Shown here piece after piece: positions 42,032 through 51,167 of a stretch of DNA of 64,000 bases (positions are counted from its first letter, which is position 1; every line of letters starts with the position of its first letter). The stretch covers positions 1,012,399 to 1,076,398 of the forward strand of contig NZ_JBDUUH010000001.1 in assembly GCF_039939195.1 (NCBI RefSeq), read 5' to 3'. Below the pieces are notes generated by a model. That model had not been told where the DNA came from, did no database searches, and saw nothing but the letters and a program-made list of their open reading frames with translations. The position numbers and the translations under genes were made by a program. Source of the stretch: Foliimonas ilicis (GTDB lineage Bacteria; Pseudomonadota; Alphaproteobacteria; Rhizobiales; Rhizobiaceae).

Positions 42032-42955
42032 CTAAGACTTTTGTCGAAGAAAGCTGGTTTGGACGCCCAGTTCATCGCGCGGGCGAAGGACGAGGATAGC
42101 GACGAGCGCCAGAAACATCGCTACGTCGCGCCATTCGATTGGGAAATATCCGGCCCATAGAGATTCGACGATGGCAAAGCAGGCAGCTCCCATCGCGGCG
42201 CGGGATGGCGAGTGAAAGCCGCCGATGGCGGTTATGAAAAGCACTTTGAGGCCGAAGAACAGGCCGGTGCCGAAGCCGATATTTCCATAGTGAAGTGCTG
42301 CGAGAATGCCGGCCAGTGCCGCAGCCAGTCCGCCGAACACGATGGCGCGAGAGAATATTTTGGGCACATCGATGCCGACCATCGCCGCCATGCCGGGATC
42401 ATCGGAAACCGCGCGCCATTGCCGCCCGAAATGCGACCCGGCAAGCGCGGTGCTTGCAAGGAGAAGCGTCAGAACGGCAATCGAACAATTGACGATCTGC
42501 AACAGCGTGAGTGTTGCGCGGAAATCCATCGAGGATGCAAAGACGATCGGTGTCGAAAGGATCGGCGGAAGCCAGAAATCCTTCGTATCCGAAGCGATGC
42601 GGCCAAGCTCGGTCAGGGCGATGGCAACGCCCAGCGTTGCGGCAACAATCGTATTGGGCGATTGGCGCGCCAGCGGCGCCAGCACATTGCGCGCCAGCAG
42701 ATAGCTGATGAACGCGGCATAGATAAAGGCTGTGGCTGTGCCGAACAGAAGGGCGGCAGGCAGCGTCATCCAGAGTACCTGCCAGCCGAAAACGGCACCG
42801 AGGATCGTGATCTGCCCGGAAATGGCGAAGACCGCGCCATGGGCGATGTTCGCACGGTGAAGCATGCCGTTTATCAGCGCATAGCCAAAGGCGAGGAGCG
42901 CATAAAGTGCACCGGAATGCACGCCGTTCAGAACCTGCTGAAAGAAATAAAGCAA
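42032..42955 (-). CDS. Branched-chain-type ABC permease (LivH-like), without partners
   Basis: About 307 residues with eight or so membrane segments. LivH landmarks: QQVLNGVHSGALYALLAFGY, NIAHGAVFAISGQI and RAVSDDPGMAAMVGIDVPKI, then LKVLFITAIGGFHSPSRAAM. I prefer the TTG at 42955, with GGAGCC six bases before it and the typical LYFFQQVLNG beginning; an ATG at 42982 is in frame but poorly preceded. No ATPase, LivM or binding protein adjoins it, unlike the full system at 54-59 kb. It may pair with subunits elsewhere. Confidence 0.85.
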   Translation of the reverse strand: MLYFFQQVLNGVHSGALYALLAFGYALINGMLHRANIAHGAVFAISGQITILGAVFGWQVLWMTLPAALLFGTATAFIYAAFISYLLARNVLAPLARQSPNTIVAATLGVAIALTELGRIASDTKDFWLPPILSTPIVFASSMDFRATLTLLQIVNCSIAVLTLLLASTALAGSHFGRQWRAVSDDPGMAAMVGIDVPKIFSRAIVFGGLAAALAGILAALHYGNIGFGTGLFFGLKVLFITAIGGFHSPSRAAMGAACFAIVESLWAGYFPIEWRDVAMFLALVAILVLRPRDELGVQTSFLRQKS

Positions 42956-42997
42956 GATTGGCTCCGCTCTGAAGCATTTCACGCTGCGCGCTCGAAT

Positions 42998-43027
42998 CTA
43001 ACTTGTCAAACGTATTTTACAGGTTAG
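42998..43027. promoter_or_regulatory. Inverted repeat in the LivH-like / CGNR divergent region
   Basis: Nine-base arms CTAACTTGT and ACAGGTTAG pair with one mismatch across a 12-base spacer. The repeat sits in the only space available for two divergent promoters and ends eight bases before the CGNR gene ATG. It could be a dimeric repressor site. Confidence 0.4.
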
Positions 43028-43035
43028 GATTTGCC

Positions 43036-43641
43036 ATGGCAGTCGAATGGACAGAGCATAGATTTTCCGGCGGCGTGCTGGCGCTGGATCTCGCAAATAC
43101 GGTGGTGTTGCGCTGCGACTCTGAACGCAGTTTCGACCGCTTTGAAAATCCTGACGAAATCGCGCGTTTCGCAGAAGCAGCGAGCATCTTCCGGGCCGAC
43201 GAACTGGCGGGGAGGCAAATCTCGGCAGTCGACCCGGAAGCGGTTCACACATCGGTCGTTTCGTTGCGAGAGGCGGTGGACCGGCTTTTCCGGCACTCCG
43301 TGTTGAACCAAAGCATGCGCGCCGACGATGTTGCAACGATGCTTTCGGCCTGCGCAACAGGCATGGCGGGTTCGAAAGAGACGGTCACGGCTGAACAGCC
43401 ATTCGGCAATCCAAAAACGCCGATGCGCATCGAGACCGCGCTTTCGGTTTCGGCGCTTTCCCTGTTGGCTCAACCGATCCGCGAGCGCATCCGGATTTGC
43501 GCGAACTGCGCATGGCTGTTTCTGGACCGCAGCCGCAATGGCAGCCGCGTCTGGTGCGACATGGCGGTCTGCGGAAATCGCCAGAAGGCAAAACGGCATT
43601 ACCGGCTTCGCAAGGCTCAACCGGGGAGGGTGAGTTCATGA
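43036..43641 (+). CDS. CGNR zinc-finger domain protein (ABATE family)
   Basis: 201 residues. The N-terminal ABATE domain has FSGGVLALDLANTVVLR and a C-terminal treble-clef zinc finger has RICANCAWLFLDRSRNGS, WCDMAVCGNRQKAKRHYRLR, with the two CxxC-like pairs (CANC, CDMAVC) and the CGNR signature intact. Such proteins are predicted transcriptional regulators of stress or catabolic genes. The ATG at 43036 follows TTAGGA. It overlaps a lipoprotein gene by 4 bases and is divergent from the LivH-like permease, its likeliest target. Confidence 0.88.
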   Translation: MAVEWTEHRFSGGVLALDLANTVVLRCDSERSFDRFENPDEIARFAEAASIFRADELAGRQISAVDPEAVHTSVVSLREAVDRLFRHSVLNQSMRADDVATMLSACATGMAGSKETVTAEQPFGNPKTPMRIETALSVSALSLLAQPIRERIRICANCAWLFLDRSRNGSRVWCDMAVCGNRQKAKRHYRLRKAQPGRVSS

Positions 43642-44153
43642 GAACGGGTTTTCGCGTGGCATTGACCCTTTCGGCAATGCTCGCCGTTTCGTCCTGCCGG
43701 GACACGGCGGAGCAGTATTTCGAGCTTTCGGGGCGGCTGTTCGTGTTCAACTACCGCGTCGCCACCGTCCGCTATCTGCTGACGCTCAACCCGCTGAAGC
43801 CTGTCGGCGACAATGAATTCGCGGTGACGACATTCGAAAACCCGGCGGGCGGCGCGCCGATGGTGGTGCGCCAGAAACTTTGGCCCGAGCACCAGAAGGT
43901 GACGATAGAGAGCCCGCCGCTGGAATGCGTCGTCAAGGACAGGCCATACAAGGTTTCGATCCGCATCGAGGGCGAGGGCGGATCGGTCCTGCAGGAGATC
44001 GAGACGACGATGGTTTCCTCGCAGGATCAGAGCATGCTGCCGGATCGTCCATTGGTGGTGGGTTCGCTCTATACGCCCAATCCCGAACTTGCTGGGCATC
44101 CCGATGGGAAGCTGCCGGGCGGGCGCGGTACCGCTTGTCCCGCGGCCAGATAA
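43638..44153 (+). CDS. Putative lipoprotein of unknown function
   Basis: 171 residues. A short leader MRTGFRVALTLSAMLAVSSC ends in a plausible lipobox (VSSC, Cys20), so lipid attachment is likely. The mature part has no recognised domain; it contains VTIESPPLECVV and a Pro/Gly-rich tail (LAGHPDGKLPGGRGTA). Translation is coupled to the CGNR regulator by an ATGA overlap, an odd pairing of a regulator and an envelope lipoprotein. About 170 bases without a gene follow. Confidence 0.75.
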   Translation: MRTGFRVALTLSAMLAVSSCRDTAEQYFELSGRLFVFNYRVATVRYLLTLNPLKPVGDNEFAVTTFENPAGGAPMVVRQKLWPEHQKVTIESPPLECVVKDRPYKVSIRIEGEGGSVLQEIETTMVSSQDQSMLPDRPLVVGSLYTPNPELAGHPDGKLPGGRGTACPAAR

Positions 44154-44324
44154 ATCGCGTCGTAATTTCTTCAGCGCCGCGATAGCTTCCGAGGGTATTT
44201 TCAAAGCGAATCGGGAATGAGACGAAAATCGTTTGACGCGCTTGCGTTGCACGAAGAGACTCCCATTCCAGAATCCCGACGTTAGCGGCCAGAGTTCGGC
44301 GGGTCGCTTCCGCAGAGGAAAGCA

Positions 44325-47300
44325 TTGATGACCCTTCACGACGTTGCGCTCGACGACAAATTCGACCTTTCGAAGGAGCGCATCTTTCTTTCGGGCGCGC
44401 AGGCTGTGGTGCGTATGCTTCTCATGCAGCGCGAGCGCGACCGGCTGGATGGCTTGAAAACAGCAGGCTTCGTTTCCGGTTATCGCGGTTCGCCTTTGGG
44501 GGCGCTCGATCTGCAATTGTGGAAGGCGCGCCAGCAGCTCGTCGGCTCCGACATCGTCTTTCAGCCGGGTCTCAATGAAGAACTGGCGGCCACGGCATGC
44601 TGGGGCACCCAGCAGACGGAATTGCTGGGCGAAGGCAAATATGACGGCGTTTTTTCCGTCTGGTACGGCAAGGGGCCAGGCGTAGACCGCTCCGGCGACG
44701 TGTTCCGCCACGCCAATCTGGCCGGTTCGTCGAAATATGGCGGCGTGCTGGCTTTGATGGGCGACGACCACATGGCGGAATCCTCCACCAACGCCCATGC
44801 CACGGAGTTCCTGTTCGTCGATACGATGATCCCGATCCTCAATCCGGCGGGTGTGCAGGAGGTCATCGATTACGGGCTCTATGGCTTTGCCATGTCGCGT
44901 TTTGCGGGCACATGGGCGGCCATCAAATGCGTGAAGGACAATATCGAATCGACTGCCTCCGTCGATGCGTCGCTTGAGCGGCTGAACATCGTGCTGCCGG
45001 AGTTCGACATGCCGCCCGGCGGGCTGAACATCCGCCACGAACTCGACCAGCTTGGACAGGAAGCGCGGCTTCACGAATTCAAGCGCGCCGCCGCATCCGC
45101 CTTCATTCATGCCAACGGACTGAACCGCATCGTCTATTCCGGCGGGTCCAAGCCCAAAATCGGCATCATGACCGTCGGCAAAAGCTATCTCGACGTGCGT
45201 CAGGCGCTGGAAGACATCGGTATAGACGAGAATGAGGCGAACCGGATCGGCGTTCGCCTGTTCAAGGTTGCCTGCCCGTGGCCGCTCGATCTCGACCATG
45301 TTCGCGAATTCGTGCGCGGTCTCGATATGGTAATCGTGGTCGAGGAAAAGCGCTCGCTGCTTGAAGTCCAGCTTCGCGAGAGCCTCTACGGTACGTCAAC
45401 GCAGCCCGCAATCATCGGCAAGCGCGACGAGCGCGGCGAATGGCTTTTCCCGGCGAAGGGCGCGCTCGACCCGAACGACATTGCGATTGCGCTGGGTGAG
45501 CGCATTTTGAAGGTGATCGGGCCGTCGGAGCAAATCTCCGCGCGGATCAACCGGATGAAGCAGTTTCAGGCGATGCTGGCCGAAACCAAGGATGTCGGTG
45601 GCCGCACGCCCTATTTCTGTTCCGGCTGCCCGCACAACAGTTCGACCAAAGTGCCGGAAGGCTCAATCGCCGGTGCCGGTATAGGCTGTCACTTCATGGC
45701 GCTGTGGATGGACCGCGCGACCATCGGCTTCACCGCGATGGGCGGCGAGGGCGCGCAGTGGATAGGGCAGGCGCCTTTCTCGAAACGCGAGCATATTTTC
45801 CAGAATCTGGGTGACGGCACCTACAACCACTCCGGTTCGCTGGCGATCCGCTTCGCGCTTGCCTCCAAGGCGAACATCACCTTCAAAATCCTCTACAATG
45901 ATGCCGTCGCGATGACCGGCGGCCAGCCGCATGAAGGCAGCCTGACCGTCGACATGATCGCGCAACAGGTGCGCGCCGAGGGTGTGGAGCGGCTGGCAAT
46001 CGTTTCCGACGAGCCGGAAAAATACGCCGGGCGGATGCAGTTTCCCTCAGGCGCGACGATCCATCATCGCGACGATCTGGATGCCGTGCAACGCGAATTG
46101 CGTGAGATCGAAGGCGTCTCCGTACTGCTCTACGACCAGACCTGCGCTGCCGAAAAGCGACGCCGCCGCAAGCGCGGCACGTTCCCGGACCCGGACAAAC
46201 GCGTCATCATCAACGAACTCGTCTGTGAGGGCTGCGGCGATTGCGGCGTGCAGTCGAACTGCGTCTCGATCCAGCCGGTCGAAACCGAATTCGGCCGCAA
46301 GCGGCGCATCGACCAATCGTCCTGCAACAAGGATTTTTCCTGCGTAAACGGTTTCTGCCCGTCCTTCGTGACGGTGCATGGCGCGAAGATCAAAAAGGCG
46401 GGCGGCATCGCCAGTACGTCCGATCCGCTGGACAGCGTGCCGGAGCCGCAAATCGCAACGCTCGGCAATGAAGGCTGGGCGTCCATCATCGATGGCGTCG
46501 GCGGCACGGGCGTCGTCACCATCGGCGCGATACTCGGTATGGCGGCGCATCTAGAAGGCAAGGGCTGCGGCATGATCGACATGGCCGGGCTTGCGCAGAA
46601 GGGCGGCGCCGTCTTCACGCATGTCCGCATCGCGAAATCACCGGCGGACATTAATGCGATCCGTGTTTCCGCCGGCAAGGCAGATCTCATTCTGGGTTGC
46701 GATCTCATCGTTTCGGGCAACAAGAAGGTGCTTTCCGCCGCTCGCGAAGGCCGGACGACTTTCATTGCAAACACGGCAGAGGTGATGCCGGGCGATTTCG
46801 CGCGCTCTGCGGACTTCTTCCTGCCGGTCGAACGGCTAAAAAAGGCGATCCGCGCGGCTGCAGGGCCGGATAAATCACATTTCTTCGATGCGACGCGCGC
46901 TGCGACCGTGCTTTTCGGAAATTCGCTTGGCGCGAACATGTTTCTATTGGGGGTCGCATACCAGCTTGGTGCGCTGCCGCTTTCGGCGGAAGCCATCGAA
47001 AAGGCGATTTCGCTGAATGGCGAGGCGATCGCCATGAACGTCTCTGCGTTTCGCTGGGGGCGCCGGGCAGCCCATGCGCCGGAGTTTGTCCGCGATCTCG
47101 TCGAGGCGTCGGGAAAGGGGTCTTCGGAAACGAATATCGCCGAGACGCTGGACGAGGTCATCGCCAAGCGTAAAGCCTTCCTGACGGGCTATCAGAATGC
47201 AGCCTATGCCAGGCGCTATGAGGATCGCGTTTCGGCGATGCGGGCAACCGAGGAAAAAGCGGTGCCCGGTTCGACGGTGGTCAGCGAGGCGGTCGCGCGC

Positions 47301-47807
47301 AATCTTTTCAAGCTGATGGCGATCAAGGACGAGTACGAAGTCGCGCGGCTTTATACGGACGGTTCTTTCAAGCGGCAGCTTGCGGCGCAATTCCAGGAGT
47401 ATGACCGGCTCGAATTCCACCTGGCACCGCCTGTTCTGGGCAGGCGGGATGCAAGCGGCAAGGCGCGCAAATCCACTTTCGGTCCCTGGATGATGAAGGG
47501 CTTTCGCGTGCTCGCCGCACTCAAAGGATTGCGCGGTACGCTTTTCGATATATTCGGCCATACGGCAGAGAGACGAATGGAACGCCGTCTGCTTGTCGAT
47601 TATGAAGATGATCTGGCCTTGGTGGAAAATCTGCTTGGACCGGATAAAATAGACGCCGCGGTGGCGCTGGCATCGTTGCCGGCAACCATACGCGGTTATG
47701 GTCATGTGAAACAGGCAAGTGTTACAAGGGCCGAGGGGGAACGCATCAGGCTTCGTGACCGTTTATCCAGCGAGGAAATCCGGATGAAGGTTCAGGCTGC
47801 CGAATAG
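44325..47807 (+). CDS. Indolepyruvate ferredoxin oxidoreductase, single-chain fusion
   Basis: 1160 residues fusing the alpha, beta and gamma parts of a 2-oxoacid:acceptor oxidoreductase. The N-terminal part has TAGFVSGYRGSPLGALD, and the TPP-binding part has GAGIGCHFMALWMDR, then GDGTYNHSG with NDAVAMTGG near 490-530. A cysteine-rich segment (VCEGCGDCGVQSNC near 634-647, then SSCNKDFSC and GFCPSF to about 680) binds iron-sulfur clusters. The gamma part starts near 725 (GVGGTGVVTIGAILG). It oxidatively decarboxylates aryl-pyruvates such as indolepyruvate to acyl-CoA, linking aromatic amino acid breakdown to CoA thioesters. Monocistronic by position; the acceptor in aerobes is uncertain. Confidence 0.93.
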   Translation: MMTLHDVALDDKFDLSKERIFLSGAQAVVRMLLMQRERDRLDGLKTAGFVSGYRGSPLGALDLQLWKARQQLVGSDIVFQPGLNEELAATACWGTQQTELLGEGKYDGVFSVWYGKGPGVDRSGDVFRHANLAGSSKYGGVLALMGDDHMAESSTNAHATEFLFVDTMIPILNPAGVQEVIDYGLYGFAMSRFAGTWAAIKCVKDNIESTASVDASLERLNIVLPEFDMPPGGLNIRHELDQLGQEARLHEFKRAAASAFIHANGLNRIVYSGGSKPKIGIMTVGKSYLDVRQALEDIGIDENEANRIGVRLFKVACPWPLDLDHVREFVRGLDMVIVVEEKRSLLEVQLRESLYGTSTQPAIIGKRDERGEWLFPAKGALDPNDIAIALGERILKVIGPSEQISARINRMKQFQAMLAETKDVGGRTPYFCSGCPHNSSTKVPEGSIAGAGIGCHFMALWMDRATIGFTAMGGEGAQWIGQAPFSKREHIFQNLGDGTYNHSGSLAIRFALASKANITFKILYNDAVAMTGGQPHEGSLTVDMIAQQVRAEGVERLAIVSDEPEKYAGRMQFPSGATIHHRDDLDAVQRELREIEGVSVLLYDQTCAAEKRRRRKRGTFPDPDKRVIINELVCEGCGDCGVQSNCVSIQPVETEFGRKRRIDQSSCNKDFSCVNGFCPSFVTVHGAKIKKAGGIASTSDPLDSVPEPQIATLGNEGWASIIDGVGGTGVVTIGAILGMAAHLEGKGCGMIDMAGLAQKGGAVFTHVRIAKSPADINAIRVSAGKADLILGCDLIVSGNKKVLSAAREGRTTFIANTAEVMPGDFARSADFFLPVERLKKAIRAAAGPDKSHFFDATRAATVLFGNSLGANMFLLGVAYQLGALPLSAEAIEKAISLNGEAIAMNVSAFRWGRRAAHAPEFVRDLVEASGKGSSETNIAETLDEVIAKRKAFLTGYQNAAYARRYEDRVSAMRATEEKAVPGSTVVSEAVARNLFKLMAIKDEYEVARLYTDGSFKRQLAAQFQEYDRLEFHLAPPVLGRRDASGKARKSTFGPWMMKGFRVLAALKGLRGTLFDIFGHTAERRMERRLLVDYEDDLALVENLLGPDKIDAAVALASLPATIRGYGHVKQASVTRAEGERIRLRDRLSSEEIRMKVQAAE

Positions 47808-47926
47808 GCGTTATCAAAGAACTTCAATCGTATTATCCAGTTGGATTTTAAGGTTTTCCTCTACGTCCTAAAGAATTTTTAATGTGATCGTGTCACTTCT
47901 TGCGTGCCCAGGGACGGGATTTAGGT

Positions 47927-50239
47927 GTGAACGCCAGAAGAAAAAACGAAATTCCAGCGGATCTCTACATCCCTTTTGTGGAGACGCTTTTTCGTGACGG
48001 CAGGACGCTGGCGATCGGCATGGTCGCGCAGACCCTGCTGATAATGCTCGTCTACTGGAAAACGATGAACCCGCTCTATCTCGGCGTTGCCGCGGGCATG
48101 GTCGTCGTCGGCGCGCTGAGAATGCGCAATTTCCGCAAATATACCAGCTTGCCCATGCCGCGTACGTGGCAGGAAGCGCGGCGCCGGGAAAACGACTATA
48201 TTTTCTACGGTTCGCTGCATGGCGGCATGCTCGGCATTTTCTGCCTGTTCGGCATCTACTTCGCCCATGACGATTTTGCCGAAATCGCCTCGATCTGCAT
48301 AACTCTGGCGACTGCAACCTCTATTGCTGGCCGAAACTATGCGTCGCCGCGCATGGTCATCATCCTCATCATTGCACTGACCTGGCCGATTTCGATCGGC
48401 TTTTTGCTGCGCGGTGATTTCTATCACGTCGTGCTCGGCCTGTTTTCCGCACCGTTCCTCTTTGCGATCAAGAAATTCGCCGACACCGTGCGCGACGTTC
48501 TTTCTTCGGCCATTCTGGAGCAGAAGAAGGCAAAACGTCTGGCGCAGCGTTTCAATCGCGCGCTCAACACCATGTCGCACGGGCTCATCATGCTGGCGCC
48601 GAGTGGTCGCGTGGTGGTTGCCAATGCGGAAGCCGCAAAGCTGATGTGGCTGAAATCGTCGGATGCCCTGCTCGGACGGTCCATGCATGCGCTTTTGCGG
48701 CGTGGTGTGGCGGGCGGAATTCTGGCGGAGAAAGACTGCCGCTACGTCGAATCGCAACTTGCGAAAGCATTGCGCGAGGGCAGGCGGCGTAAAATCCTCG
48801 TCAGCTTTTCAAACGGGCAGCATTACGAATTTTCGGCACGCGAAGGCAGCCAGGAACTCGGCGTCATCACCTTCGAAGACGTGACGCAGCGCGTCGAGGC
48901 CGAATCCAAAATCCGGTCGATGGCACGCTATGATGGCCTGACCGGCCTGCCCAACCGCGCCTATTTCCATGAGCTGGTTGCCGAGTTCATGTCTTCGGGT
49001 GATCCTGACCGGCTCTGCGCGCTGGCCGTCATCGATCTGGATGATTTCAAAAGCGTCAATGATACGCTGGGTCATCCGGTCGGCGACGGGTTGATCTATG
49101 CGGTTGCCGAAAGGCTCGTTGCGTTCGACGAAGAGGGCGTGAAAGTCAGCCGCTTCGGCGGCGACGAATTCATGGTCTATTTCGACAAGGTAATCGACGA
49201 AGACGATCTGAACCTCCGCATCGATGCGGTGTTCAATGCGCTGCAGGGCGACGTCGATGTCGCCGGGCACAATCTGCGCATTCAGGCCAGCGGCGGCGCT
49301 GTGCTGTCAGTGGTCAGGGACAGCGATGTCGACGGCATGATCGTCAAATCCGACCTTGCGCTCTACAAGGCCAAGGAGATCGGCAAGGCCAATTGGCAGC
49401 TATTCGAGGCATCCATAGACGAGGCATTCCGCAACAAGCAGTTGATGAAGGCCGATCTGCGCGGTGCGATTGCGGCAAACGCGTTGCGTGTCGTCTATCA
49501 GCCGATCGTCGCCATCGACACGATGCGGATTACCAGTTGCGAGGCGCTCTGCCGGTGGGACCATCCTGATCTCGGCGCTGTTTCGCCTTCCGTCTTCATT
49601 CCGCTTGCCGAGGAAATGGGCGTGATCTCGGATATCAGCAATTTCATGCTGAAATCCGCCTGTGCCGAATGTGTGAAATGGCCCGACAAGATCAGCGTTT
49701 CCGTCAATCTTTCGGCCAGGGATTTCCGCCAGCGCTCGGTCGTCGATCGGGTGAAGGAGGCGCTCGAATCATCCGGCCTGGAGGCGCACCGGCTGGAAAT
49801 CGAGGTGACCGAAACGGCGCTGCTCGACGACAAATCGCTGACCCGGACCTATGTAGCCGAACTTCGTGCACTTGGCGTTCGCATTGCGCTGGACGATTTC
49901 GGTACGGGCTATTCGAGCCTGAGCTATCTCCACAAATTGCCGCTGGACAAGGTGAAGATCGACCGCAGCTTCCTGATCGACGTGACGCAGAATGCCCGCT
50001 CGCTTGAGCTGCTCAAAGGCATTGTCGGCCTTTGCCGCCTGATCAAGCTGTCGGTGACGATCGAGGGCGTCGAAACTTTCGAGCAGTTGAAGATCATCAC
50101 ACAGGAGGTAAAGCCTGATCTGGTTCAGGGCTTTCTATTTGGCTCCGCCCTCAGCGCATCCGGTATAGATTCCATGTCCCTTTCGGTTTGGCCTTTCGCT
50201 GATGAAAGCACCAAGGAACTGAAACGCCGCAAGTTGTGA
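47927..50239 (+). CDS. Membrane-bound GGDEF-EAL cyclic-di-GMP protein
   Basis: About 770 residues. Five or six membrane segments fill the first 180 residues; a PAS-like region spans roughly 215-320 (LNTMSHGLIMLAPSGRVVVA, then ITFEDVTQRVEAE). The GGDEF domain carries an intact FGGDEF near 410, and the EAL domain has YQPIV, CEALCRW near 539 and DDFGTGYSSL, all active-type motifs. It could therefore both make and degrade c-di-GMP, or one domain may be regulatory. A GTG at 47927 preceded by GGGA is the likely start; the TTG at 47900 is less plausible. Confidence 0.92.
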   Translation: MNARRKNEIPADLYIPFVETLFRDGRTLAIGMVAQTLLIMLVYWKTMNPLYLGVAAGMVVVGALRMRNFRKYTSLPMPRTWQEARRRENDYIFYGSLHGGMLGIFCLFGIYFAHDDFAEIASICITLATATSIAGRNYASPRMVIILIIALTWPISIGFLLRGDFYHVVLGLFSAPFLFAIKKFADTVRDVLSSAILEQKKAKRLAQRFNRALNTMSHGLIMLAPSGRVVVANAEAAKLMWLKSSDALLGRSMHALLRRGVAGGILAEKDCRYVESQLAKALREGRRRKILVSFSNGQHYEFSAREGSQELGVITFEDVTQRVEAESKIRSMARYDGLTGLPNRAYFHELVAEFMSSGDPDRLCALAVIDLDDFKSVNDTLGHPVGDGLIYAVAERLVAFDEEGVKVSRFGGDEFMVYFDKVIDEDDLNLRIDAVFNALQGDVDVAGHNLRIQASGGAVLSVVRDSDVDGMIVKSDLALYKAKEIGKANWQLFEASIDEAFRNKQLMKADLRGAIAANALRVVYQPIVAIDTMRITSCEALCRWDHPDLGAVSPSVFIPLAEEMGVISDISNFMLKSACAECVKWPDKISVSVNLSARDFRQRSVVDRVKEALESSGLEAHRLEIEVTETALLDDKSLTRTYVAELRALGVRIALDDFGTGYSSLSYLHKLPLDKVKIDRSFLIDVTQNARSLELLKGIVGLCRLIKLSVTIEGVETFEQLKIITQEVKPDLVQGFLFGSALSASGIDSMSLSVWPFADESTKELKRRKL

Positions 50240-50377
50240 GATACGGTTTCCCGTTCAGGTTGCGGGCCGAATAGCGTTAACCTTAACGTTTGGTAAACGA
50301 TTTCGACTCTATTTTCGTCTTTACATCTGGGCTTGGTTCCCTACGCTTTGCAGGCGGCGGAGTTTTACGGGGAAGTG

Positions 50378-51157
50378 ATGGCAGCGCAACGGATATTACC
50401 GGGCGAACGTACTGGTTTTGGTGAAACCACAGGAAGTGGTTTCACGTCGAATTTCGTCAAGAATGTTTCAGAGGTTCTGGAGCGGACGGAATACCGCCGC
50501 TGTGACCGCGGCGAAGACCTCGAAGACATCTACCGTCTTCGCTATAAATCCTACAAATCCAATGACATGGTTCCCGATAGCGAGAACCAGACGATCTCCG
50601 ACGAACTCGATGAAGTGCCGAATGTTTACCGTTATGGCATCTATGTCGATGGCATTCTGGTCTCGACGTTGCGGCTTCATCATGTGACGCTGGCGACGCC
50701 AAAATCGCCTTCAGCGAAGGCATTCGGCGATGTCGTCTATCCGATGCTGGCGAATGGCGCGACGTTCATTTGCCCGAGTCGTTTTGCGTCCGATCCTGAA
50801 TGGTCACGCCTTATTCCACAGATTCCGTATCTGACCTTGCGTTTGGCGGGCATGGCCTGCTTCCATTTCGATACGCCTTATTGTCTGTTGACGGTGCGTG
50901 AGGACCATGCAGGCTTCTACAAGCGCATCTATTATGCCGAGAAGATCAGCGAAGCGCGTTCCTATCCCGGCGTCTTCAACAAGGTCGTGCTCTACCGGGC
51001 CGATGTCGATGCGATCCGCGAGCGCTCCTTCAAGCGTTTCCCGTTTTTCAAATCGACGGAAATGGAACGACGCCTGATGTTCGGGCCGACTTTGAAGGGC
51101 GAGCCTGCGCCGCTTACCATTCTGCCGACCGCGAAATATCTGTCGGACGCTGCCTGA
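50378..51157 (+). CDS. FeeM-like N-acyl amino acid synthase (GNAT/autoinducer-synthase fold)
   Basis: 259 residues. YRRCDRGEDLEDIYRLRYKS then RYGIYVDGILVSTLRLHHVT matches the FeeM/LuxI-like acyltransferase fold, which takes acyl chains from acyl-ACP and joins them to amino acids. ICPSRFASDPEW and the FYKRIYYAEKISEARSYPG stretch are also typical. The product (for example N-acyl tyrosine) is unknown. ATG at 50378 is chosen over codons upstream; GGGGAA precedes it closely. It is followed 10 bases later by a Crp/Fnr regulator gene, so the two form an operon, perhaps making and sensing a lipid signal (inference). Confidence 0.8.
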   Translation: MAAQRILPGERTGFGETTGSGFTSNFVKNVSEVLERTEYRRCDRGEDLEDIYRLRYKSYKSNDMVPDSENQTISDELDEVPNVYRYGIYVDGILVSTLRLHHVTLATPKSPSAKAFGDVVYPMLANGATFICPSRFASDPEWSRLIPQIPYLTLRLAGMACFHFDTPYCLLTVREDHAGFYKRIYYAEKISEARSYPGVFNKVVLYRADVDAIRERSFKRFPFFKSTEMERRLMFGPTLKGEPAPLTILPTAKYLSDAA

Positions 51158-51167
51158 CCTTGGGGCC

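Noticed and set aside
43617..45299. 560-codon open frame on the minus strand
   Set aside because: Antisense to the lipoprotein and the start of the oxidoreductase; no family features.
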